A stretch of DNA of 12,902 nucleotides, taken from NCBI GenBank assembly GCA_003135495.1, contig PLBX01000473.1:1-12902 (forward strand). Direction: 5' to 3'. This DNA comes from Acidobacteriaceae bacterium (lineage in GTDB: Bacteria > Acidobacteriota > Terriglobia > Terriglobales > Acidobacteriaceae). The notes under the pieces are model-generated. The model did not search any database. It saw only the letters and a list, made by a program, of their open reading frames with translations, and was not told where the DNA came from. The position numbers were made by a program, and so were the translations under genes. How positions within the stretch are numbered: the first letter of the stretch is position 1; every line of letters begins with the position of its first letter. Below are positions 6,751-12,902 of the stretch, in pieces.

Positions 6751-8487
6751 ATGAAGCTACTGACCACAACCGGCACATTTCGCGAGCAATTCGAAAATCG
6801 CTATCCTATTTACCAGCGAATTTTTTCAGGCCTGCTCACACAGATTGCAAACCTCGTTGAGCAGCACAGTTGGCCAGTCTTTGCCGCGATAACGCTGTGG
6901 TGCGGACGGTCACGGCTAAGCGGACAGTTATACCGCAATCTTGGTCACGATGAGTTGTACACGTTTTACATCGCGCAGGCGGCGAGCATTCATAAGCTTT
7001 TGATACTGAGCCGAACCGTAGATCTTCATCCCCCGCTAACCTATCTCTTTGCACGCTTTTCCATGGCGATCTTTGGAGCCAGCGCTTGGGCATGCCGCGC
7101 GCCCTCAGCGCTGGCCTTCGTAGCCACTACAGCACTGATCTTTTCCTTTTTGAAGCGAATAACTTCAGCGCTCTACGGACTGATTGCGGTGTTATTCCTT
7201 TGGAGTTTTCCATATGTGTACTCCGCACCAGTCGCCAGGCCGTATTCATGGATACTATGTTTCACAGCCTTGATGTTAGTTGGATGGTATCGTGAGGCCG
7301 AAGAAATCGGTCCCCATCCTATTGCGCTTCTCGCAGTTTGGCTTGGCGGATTTGGCTTACTACTTTCGCATGTTCTTGGAGTCCTTCCTTTCGCGGCAGT
7401 GGTCGGAGCTGAACTCTTACGAGTGCGGTCAACGCGCAAGTACGACTGGTTGTTATGTGCAGCGTTACTAACCCCGTTTGTTTCCGTGATTAGTTACATA
7501 CCACTGATCAAACATCAGTCCGCATTGCTATTCACTCCTATTTATCACGTGACCGCACTGCGCGTGCTGAGCGTTTATTGGGAGCCGCTACGCTTCGTGG
7601 TTACGCCCGTGCTCCTCATAGTCGTGCTCGCGGTCGATCACGGTAGCAATCGCACAGAAGATGCTCGCACCGATCAGCGATCGCCAATGGCTAACCTGCC
7701 GTTTGCTTTCTTGCTCTTGGTTCTTTTTTTATTGCCGCTAGCCATCGCCGGCATTTTCGCGCGAACCGGCACCGCATTTTTCGATCGTTACGGCGTGGTG
7801 ATGTTAATACCCGCCGCGATTACACCCGCCCTGACTCTCGCATCCGCAGCCCGCAGGCAACGCTCCTATGCCGTGATAGTTGCCCTGATTATGGTGGTTC
7901 TTATTCATCTAAATTCTTCAGGTATTGCATGGCTGCTGCAGCAGTCGTCGATAATAGCGCCCTCAGCGGTTGCGTCCCGGCTGCTCTACATCGTCGCGGC
8001 GCCGCCGCTGCCCGAAGTGCTTAACTTGCCGGTTGTCCCCGCGTATTTGGAGCATCAGTCCGCCGCAGCACCGGTAGTCTCGAGCCTGGACGCGATTGAG
8101 CCGAACTTAGCCCTGGTGGCTGGGACTGGGCTGACGTTCCTGGAACTAGACGGCTCCCAAGACGACCGGCTCGCCCAGAGGCTCGTTCTTCTTACTGACA
8201 GAGTAGCTGCTTCCACCATCGCGCACGACACGCTATTCGAGAACTACGGCGAGCTGAAAAAAGTCTTCCCCATTCGGGGCGACGTGCAGCCCTACTGCTT
8301 TTTTCTCTCGAATCATCAGCAGTTTCTAGTCCTCGGAAAATACCAGCACCCTCAAGGATGGTTACTTCGTAAACTCGAAATGGATGGAGCGCAATTGAGA
8401 ATCGTGGCGCGCTACCCCAACACTCTCGAAGAGCGCGACATTTACGAAGTCACCATCTCCGCAAATCCTTGCACTATGCCCCAGTAG
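6751..8487 (+). CDS. GT-C membrane glycosyltransferase, GT39/ArnT-like
   Basis: This is a 578-residue multi-spanning membrane protein. Early in the chain, the first outside loop carries LGHDELYTFYIAQA, with the acidic pair D67-E68, followed by DLHPPLTYLFAR (91-102). These two motifs are typical of GT39-type transferases (ArnT, PMT and bacterial relatives) that take sugar from a polyprenyl-phosphate donor on the periplasmic side. Many hydrophobic helices follow. FFDRYGVVMLIPA lies near the end of the membrane part, and a soluble C-terminal domain occupies roughly the last 160 residues. Its position after the GtrB- and GtrA-like genes suggests it could be the acceptor-specific transferase, the GtrC role, although no sequence similarity to phage GtrC is claimed. 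It converges on the - strand gene ending at 8540, with 52 bp between them and no clear terminator. The start is the ATG at 6751; the ribosome site is weak. Confidence 0.8.
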   Translation: MKLLTTTGTFREQFENRYPIYQRIFSGLLTQIANLVEQHSWPVFAAITLWCGRSRLSGQLYRNLGHDELYTFYIAQAASIHKLLILSRTVDLHPPLTYLFARFSMAIFGASAWACRAPSALAFVATTALIFSFLKRITSALYGLIAVLFLWSFPYVYSAPVARPYSWILCFTALMLVGWYREAEEIGPHPIALLAVWLGGFGLLLSHVLGVLPFAAVVGAELLRVRSTRKYDWLLCAALLTPFVSVISYIPLIKHQSALLFTPIYHVTALRVLSVYWEPLRFVVTPVLLIVVLAVDHGSNRTEDARTDQRSPMANLPFAFLLLVLFLLPLAIAGIFARTGTAFFDRYGVVMLIPAAITPALTLASAARRQRSYAVIVALIMVVLIHLNSSGIAWLLQQSSIIAPSAVASRLLYIVAAPPLPEVLNLPVVPAYLEHQSAAAPVVSSLDAIEPNLALVAGTGLTFLELDGSQDDRLAQRLVLLTDRVAASTIAHDTLFENYGELKKVFPIRGDVQPYCFFLSNHQQFLVLGKYQHPQGWLLRKLEMDGAQLRIVARYPNTLEERDIYEVTISANPCTMPQ

Positions 8488-8539
8488 GTCGCGCCGGCCA
8501 CGTTACAAAGACATTGCGGTTCTGCTTTTAGGATGCTGC

Positions 8540-10492
8540 TCAGCGCTTCCAGAATATCTGGAAGATTCCGAAGCGTGTGGTATGAGGAAATCTTCGGGCT
8601 ACCTCGGCTTTAACGTCTGGCCTCATCGCTGCACCCGGGAAAAAGGGCGCATCATTGATGACCACGAGATTCAAATTCTCCGTTCGTATTGCCTTGAGCG
8701 TATCTTCCGGCGACTGCCCTCCGTCGTCGTAGGCGACGTTCCGCAGCCCGGAAAGAAAATACAATTCAGGACAATCATTGCCTGCGTACATCAAACCGTT
8801 TGGACTATGATCCCGCAGAAAATGCGCCAGCGTATCGAAAAAAACAGCCTCTTCGATCTGCAATTTTCCCGCTCGCGGGTTCTGCATGGTTTGGACATCG
8901 CCGATGAGATATGTGATCTCGTAAATGTAATGGGGAACCAGGCAGACAACTCCAAAAGCGAAGTACATCCCAATGACGCTGGTCAGGGCGTAGGTCCCAG
9001 GTTTCACCTTACATGTGGATACGATCGCCAGAATTGCGAGGAACGTCAGGGGTACCGCATAGCTCAGGTAAATCGGGGCTGCAAACGGGAATTGCACCAG
9101 CGTACAAATGGCGGCTAAAGACGTCAGCAACACTATCTGCTGCCGTTGCAGTTTCGTGTGTCCGCCTTCATGCTTGCGCAACCACACCATCACGGCTCCC
9201 CACAGAACCGCACCCGGCGTTAGAAGCGCCACCGAACACCATACTGCGTAGGCGATGTCACCCGATGAGTAAGCTCTCCACACAATAACCATTGCGGCCA
9301 AGCCGAGCGCCGCGCCCACAATCTTTCCCTGGAAATTTTCCCAGTACATTGCCGCTGCCAAAACCCCCACTAGAGGCAGAACGTAAGTGAACTTTTCGAT
9401 TCCAATCGGACGGACCACGCCGAGTCCAGCTGTGCGCGCAACGGCGCTCGCAGTAATTCCGGATAGAAACGTCCACACAGCACCCGCGCGAACGTATGGG
9501 ACAAGAAACACAACGATGGGGAGAGAGACACCGGACAAGAATGGAATCAAAGTTCGAAAAAGAGTTATGAAGCGATGACTCGTTGCTGCCCGGACTTTCC
9601 ACTCTCCTGACAAAAGCAGAACTACTAGGATCGTCGATGGCAGCACAAAATGATAAATTTCAGTGCTGCCCAGACGCGAGTGCAACACATAAATGAGAGT
9701 CGCAAGAAAAAGAAGCAATGCACTTCCACTGAACAGGGAAAACCACGAGCTTCTCCGCGAACTGCCCAGTCCCGGAGGAGCGTTGGCAGTCTCGCTTTGT
9801 TCGACGAATACAAGAAATAAAAGTACGGCGGCAATGTAGTACGCCCCAATGACCTTGATCAGGATCGACGCTCCGCCGCAAATGCCAGCCAACACTAACC
9901 AGCGCCGGTTCCGCACTTCAAGATATCGCAATAGCGCTGCCGCCCCGAACGTTGTAAAGAAGAGGTTGTACCAGGAAGGCATTGCCGCGGGGTAATTTGG
10001 ATAGCTCCACGATACCGCCAACAGCGTTACCGCTCCCGCTCCCAGTGCCGGGGTAAATCGGAGCGCGATGTAGTAGACAGCAGGCAGCCAAGCTAGAAAA
10101 AACAAGAAGACGCAGATGCGTAAAGACATCAGGTTGACGCCCCACATCCGAAATGCCAGTGCATGAATAAAACTAAGACCCCCGGTATAAATCTCACCGA
10201 AATCACGATGTGGGAGCTGCCCCTGCAGAACCCGAACCGCACTCTGGCTGAGCGTGCCATCGTCGGCTGGAACCCAGCCCTTGCCTATGTGGAATACGGT
10301 ATACGTCCCCGCAAGCAATAGCACTACTGCCAACACTCCGGTCTGCATGAGCCAGGTCTCATTTTTTTGGGCTTTCGGCTCGGTCGCGCTGACCGTATCG
10401 CTCCCATCAGCTGCCTGTTCCCGGACGCGAATCTCTAAATTCAGTTCTGCCCCTCCAACCTTGGCCCCTCCCGCTCCCAAATCGTCCTTCAC
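8540..10492 (-). CDS. Large multi-spanning membrane protein, GT-C glycosyltransferase-like
   Basis: This 650-residue protein has a cytoplasmic N-terminal stretch of about 45 residues, then a first helix (about 49-68) and an outside loop, GWVPADDGTLSQSAVRVLQG, with the acidic pair D77-D78 expected of GT-C enzymes. DFGEIYTGGLSFIHAL follows, then a long series of hydrophobic helices to about residue 540. The C-terminal soluble region contains YAGNDCPELYFLSG and a patch, LNLVVINDAPFF, resembling the periplasmic tail of ArnT/PMT-like proteins. I infer a lipid-linked-sugar-dependent transferase, but the acceptor is unknown. The start is a GTG at 10490-10492 whose reading overlaps the upstream TGA (GTGA). 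A GGGGG tract at 10497-10501, four bases upstream, is the likely ribosome site. Translational coupling to the TPR gene is likely. Confidence 0.72.
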   Translation of the reverse strand: MKDDLGAGGAKVGGAELNLEIRVREQAADGSDTVSATEPKAQKNETWLMQTGVLAVVLLLAGTYTVFHIGKGWVPADDGTLSQSAVRVLQGQLPHRDFGEIYTGGLSFIHALAFRMWGVNLMSLRICVFLFFLAWLPAVYYIALRFTPALGAGAVTLLAVSWSYPNYPAAMPSWYNLFFTTFGAAALLRYLEVRNRRWLVLAGICGGASILIKVIGAYYIAAVLLFLVFVEQSETANAPPGLGSSRRSSWFSLFSGSALLLFLATLIYVLHSRLGSTEIYHFVLPSTILVVLLLSGEWKVRAATSHRFITLFRTLIPFLSGVSLPIVVFLVPYVRAGAVWTFLSGITASAVARTAGLGVVRPIGIEKFTYVLPLVGVLAAAMYWENFQGKIVGAALGLAAMVIVWRAYSSGDIAYAVWCSVALLTPGAVLWGAVMVWLRKHEGGHTKLQRQQIVLLTSLAAICTLVQFPFAAPIYLSYAVPLTFLAILAIVSTCKVKPGTYALTSVIGMYFAFGVVCLVPHYIYEITYLIGDVQTMQNPRAGKLQIEEAVFFDTLAHFLRDHSPNGLMYAGNDCPELYFLSGLRNVAYDDGGQSPEDTLKAIRTENLNLVVINDAPFFPGAAMRPDVKAEVARRFPHTTRFGIFQIFWKR

Positions 10493-12465
10493 TTTTCCCC
10501 CAAAGCCGCCAGGCGCATTTTGGCATCAGCGCTGCCCTGATTCAGTTGAAGCGCTAGAGAGTACTCCGATCGCGCCGTCTCCACGTTTCCATCTTTTTCC
10601 AGCGACTGTGCCAGCCAATAGTGATAGTCCCAAATCTTCGGATCCATCTGCGCCGCCTGAAGAAGGTATGGCTGCGCCTCTTTATTGCGTCCCTCTTTCA
10701 AAAGTGCGCGGCCAAGAAAATGCTTTGGAGCTGCGTCTTCAGGGTCTAACGCGACCGCGTGCGAGAGTAGTTGTTCTGCATCTTTGTATTGGCCGTCCAT
10801 CAAGTGAATATTGCCGCAGTTGTACAGCGCCGAATAAAGGTTTGGTTCTTTGCTCAGAATTTCAGAGCACAGGGCAAGCGCTCGTTCGTAATCACCCATT
10901 TGCCCATACAATCCGGCAACTCCAGCCATCCCAACCTCGGATTTCGCGTACTCTGGATTCACGCGATCGAGCCATACCCGACCTTCGTCGTATCGACCTG
11001 CGCGTATGAGCGTTTCCGCCAGTGCCAAAGGTCCGTAGCCATATTCTGGGTGGGCTTTTACAGCGGATCGCGCCAGTTCGATGGCGCGATCATGCGCCCC
11101 GCGCTGACTGTACTCCTTCGCCAAACCAACCATGACGTAAGGATTGTCCGGATAAAGCTCTTGCCCGCGAACCAGCAGCAAAAGATCATCTCCCCAATAC
11201 ACTTGTTGCACTAACGACGCGCACACATAACTGACGGAAAGGACGACGATTGCCCCCACCTGCACCGTCTGTCTACTCCATCGCCAGACAGGCGGCAGCC
11301 TTCGGAGCCCCATCGCCAATAAGATTGCGAATCCAATCGACGGCAAATACATGTAGCGGTCACGAACGAAGTCGCCATTACCGAAATTTCTCAAATAAAG
11401 CGCGGGAGCCAGCCCCACAATCAACCACAATCCGGCAAATGCCACGGTGAAGGTGCCCTCGCGCCGGTTCCAATACCACAGAGCAAGTGCAGTGGACGCC
11501 AGTAGAATCGCCGGCATCACCACTTTAATCAGAACCTCTCCTGTCACGTATGGCGTGTAGTAAAGACCAGTGATACCGATCGGGAGCAATAACTGGCGCA
11601 GATAAATTCCCAGCACCAACGGCAGAGTGCGCGCCACGTCGAGCATTCCATGGTCAGGATCGAACTGCCCGGTTGCGTGAAGCAGCGCGTGCTTGCGTAC
11701 AACCGCATACGCCAAAGTCAATAACGCATATGGCGCAGCTTCCATTGCGGAAGCCAGCATTCTCTTCGTAAAGAACTTTTTCTTCGTGCCTCGCTCTAAG
11801 TACGAATAGATCGCCACTAAAACCGGGAATACAACCGCCATCTCCTTGGTCAAGAGTGCGCATGCCAGAAGGGCCAACGATACAATCCACCAGGTAACTC
11901 GTCTACCGCGGCCAGGCGTGAGCTGTGCGTCGCGGCTGTTCAGAAACGCAACAAAAGCGATGGCGACAAAGATCGTGACCAGTGTGTCCGAAGCGGCCGA
12001 AACCCAAGCGACCGGCTCAATGTGGACTGGATGCAAGGCAAAAATCAGCGCCACCAGTGCTGCCACCCAATATTCCAAACCCAAACGCCGCGCAAACCAA
12101 AACACGGCAAAGACAGCTCCCACATGCAGCAGGACCGCTCCAAGATGCCATCCCCATGGACGCAAACCAAATAACGTGAAATTCAGCATTGACCAGACCA
12201 CGAACATCGGACGGTAATACACCTGGTGGCGGGCCATGTGATACCACAGATCGCTTTCGAAGGCTCGTGGCAAGTTGCTCCACGACCGAATAATTGGACT
12301 GTTAACAATCTGCGGCAAGTCGTCCCACACGAATGCAAAAGATAACGATCCGCTGTAAATAACAAATGCGGCTACACCCAGCAATGGCAGCAGCAGAATT
12401 GGCCTTCTCAGGTATTCAGCCAAAAGGTCAACTGCAAAAGGTTCTTGCTCGTGTGATTTGCTCAT
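10489..12465 (-). CDS. TMTC-like membrane protein with C-terminal TPR repeats
   Basis: This is a 658-residue protein. The N-terminal membrane half shows the TMTC/GT-C pattern: FVWDDLPQIVNSP with the acidic pair near 48-49, YYRPMF near 83-88, FALHPVHIEPVAWVSAASD near 142-160 and DRYMYLPSIGF near 369-379. The C-terminal half, from about 438, is a run of roughly six TPRs, with typical GDYERALALCSEIL and GQYKDAEQLLSHAVALDP units. In eukaryotes TMTC proteins are O-mannosyltransferases using dolichol-phosphate mannose. Bacterial relatives are uncharacterised but probably transfer from polyprenyl-phosphate sugars, with the TPRs binding a protein or partner. I chose the ATG at 12463-12465 (MSKSHEQ). 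A TTG at 12474 in the same frame would add three residues and has no better ribosome site. It is the first gene of a two-gene - strand unit. Confidence 0.85.
   Translation of the reverse strand: MSKSHEQEPFAVDLLAEYLRRPILLLPLLGVAAFVIYSGSLSFAFVWDDLPQIVNSPIIRSWSNLPRAFESDLWYHMARHQVYYRPMFVVWSMLNFTLFGLRPWGWHLGAVLLHVGAVFAVFWFARRLGLEYWVAALVALIFALHPVHIEPVAWVSAASDTLVTIFVAIAFVAFLNSRDAQLTPGRGRRVTWWIVSLALLACALLTKEMAVVFPVLVAIYSYLERGTKKKFFTKRMLASAMEAAPYALLTLAYAVVRKHALLHATGQFDPDHGMLDVARTLPLVLGIYLRQLLLPIGITGLYYTPYVTGEVLIKVVMPAILLASTALALWYWNRREGTFTVAFAGLWLIVGLAPALYLRNFGNGDFVRDRYMYLPSIGFAILLAMGLRRLPPVWRWSRQTVQVGAIVVLSVSYVCASLVQQVYWGDDLLLLVRGQELYPDNPYVMVGLAKEYSQRGAHDRAIELARSAVKAHPEYGYGPLALAETLIRAGRYDEGRVWLDRVNPEYAKSEVGMAGVAGLYGQMGDYERALALCSEILSKEPNLYSALYNCGNIHLMDGQYKDAEQLLSHAVALDPEDAAPKHFLGRALLKEGRNKEAQPYLLQAAQMDPKIWDYHYWLAQSLEKDGNVETARSEYSLALQLNQGSADAKMRLAALGEK
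10497..10501 (-). promoter_or_regulatory. Ribosome binding site supporting a GTG start
   Basis: On the - strand, GGGGG lies four bases before the GTG at 10492-10490, inside the last codons of the TPR gene. No ATG alternative exists nearby upstream, and the stop/start overlap (GTGA) supports this choice. The spacing is slightly short. Confidence 0.4.
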
Positions 12466-12602
12466 GTCGGCCAAGCGGGAGTAAAATCTTGCTGCCCAAG
12501 CCCATACTAATCTTCGCCCCTGACATGCGCATGTTACGCAGGTTACCTACGTGCTCCACTTATTCAACCAGTAACAGCTACTAGCTATGCGACGATCAAT
12601 CC
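12466..12602. promoter_or_regulatory. Divergent intergenic control region
   Basis: This 137-bp stretch separates the - strand TPR/GT-C unit from the + strand HAD-UbiA-type gene, so promoters for both must lie here or further in. It contains a perfect 12-bp palindrome, ACATGCGCATGT at 12523-12534, an 11-bp symmetrical AGCTACTAGCT at 12576-12586, and the motif GTTAC at 12533 and 12542 plus its complement at 12571. A fourth GTTAC lies at 12607, just inside the gene. No sigma70 boxes are convincing on either strand. Confidence 0.4.
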
Positions 12603-12902
12603 ATGGGTTACGTGACTGGAGTCAAACTCGCCAAAGCGTCGTCGCCTGTCTTGTGCGTTGATCTGGATGGCACGTTGATTCGCGGCAATGCGCTCTGGGA
12701 ATGCGTTTTGGTTCTACTCAAAACCCGCCCTACAACTCTGCTTTGGCTGCCTCTCTGGCTGCTCAAGGGTCCCGCATTTCTAAAGCAGCAGGTCGCTTCC
12801 AGGGCCGTTCTCAACCCCGCTCGTCTTCCCTACCGCCAGCAGGTTTTGGATTTGATCCAGGAAGAAAAAAATAGAGGACGGCGAATCGCTCTCGTCACAG
12901 CC
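12603..12902 (+). CDS. HAD phosphatase domain, probable N-terminus of a HAD-UbiA prenyltransferase fusion (3' partial)
   Basis: The first 100 residues of a gene run off the right edge. CVDLDGTLIRGN (18-29) is HAD motif I with nucleophile D20 and acid/base D22. IALVTA at the edge holds motif II Thr (T99). Between them lie LLWLPLWLLKGPAFLKQQVA and LPYRQQVLDLIQEEKNRGRR. I recognise this arrangement from bacterial proteins in which a HAD domain is fused to a UbiA-type membrane prenyltransferase related to decaprenyl-phosphate phosphoribosyltransferase. The C-terminal UbiA part is outside the window, so a stand-alone HAD protein remains possible. If it is the fusion, the enzyme would attach phosphoribose or a similar group to polyprenyl phosphate and dephosphorylate it, supplying a lipid-linked pentose. 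An in-frame TAG at 12582 limits the start to ATG 12603 or GTG 12612. No clear ribosome site is visible. Confidence 0.8.
   Translation, partial: MGYVTGVKLAKASSPVLCVDLDGTLIRGNALWECVLVLLKTRPTTLLWLPLWLLKGPAFLKQQVASRAVLNPARLPYRQQVLDLIQEEKNRGRRIALVTA

Noticed and set aside
8488..8539. Bidirectional terminator between convergent genes
   Set aside because: Expected from the layout, but I find no stable stem followed by a T-tract on either strand.
8582..9118. 178-codon + strand ORF
   Set aside because: Antisense to the C-terminal part of the membrane GT-C gene, whose helices and motifs are clear in the other strand.
10254..11009. 251-codon + strand ORF
   Set aside because: Lies opposite two well-supported - strand genes (GT-C and TPR). 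It is rich in Pro/Ser with no domain pattern, so it is a shadow.
12466..12474. TTG start giving three extra residues to the TPR protein
   Set aside because: The in-frame ATG at 12465 is the more usual start and the TTG has no better ribosome site.
1..12902. CRISPR array, tRNA, rRNA, insertion sequence or prophage
   Set aside because: No regularly spaced repeats, cloverleaf structure, transposase or integrase motif, or terminal inverted repeats were seen.

Overview
The window looks like a bacterial chromosomal surface-polysaccharide (glycan) locus of moderate GC content. There is no rRNA, tRNA, CRISPR array, transposase or phage structural gene. The TMTC-like membrane/TPR glycosyltransferase, the large membrane GT-C proteins and the HAD-UbiA fusion at the right edge are a mix I associate with soil Acidobacteriota and relatives. 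That assignment is inference from gene style, not from a marker gene.

Left block, + strand, 1-6604: six tightly packed genes, probably one operon. They are a 5'-truncated class I SAM methyltransferase with a C-terminal Rossmann-like domain; a 601-residue acetolactate-synthase-type ThDP enzyme (ATGA overlap); a divergent NeuB-family (sialic-acid-synthase-like) protein with a C-terminal SAF domain; an FkbM-type methyltransferase with an N-terminal Rossmann-like domain; a GtrB/DPM1-like polyprenyl-phosphate glycosyltransferase (ATGA overlap); and a GtrA-like four-helix membrane protein. The first four look like enzymes that build and decorate an unusual sugar, such as a C-branched or nonulosonate-like residue. 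The last two look like the lipid-linked sugar synthesis and flipping steps.

Middle, 6751-8487, + strand: after a 146-bp gap comes a 578-residue multi-spanning GT39/ArnT-like GT-C protein. It could be the periplasmic transferase that completes a three-part gtr-like module with the two genes before it.

Right block: a convergent two-gene - strand unit (12465 down to 8540) encodes a TMTC-like membrane protein with C-terminal TPRs, followed by another large GT-C-like membrane protein. The two are coupled by a GTGA stop/start overlap. At 12603 a divergent + strand gene begins. Only its N-terminal HAD domain is inside the window, and it strongly resembles the N-terminus of HAD-UbiA prenyltransferase fusions, which would fit polyprenyl-phosphate sugar metabolism. 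The 137-bp divergent region carries a perfect 12-bp palindrome and recurrent GTTAC motifs.

The most interesting hypothesis is that the left block makes and modifies a sugar by combining ThDP-dependent two-carbon transfer, NeuB-like chemistry and two methyltransferases. No cytidylyl- or sugar-nucleotide dehydratase genes are visible here. They would have to lie upstream of position 1.
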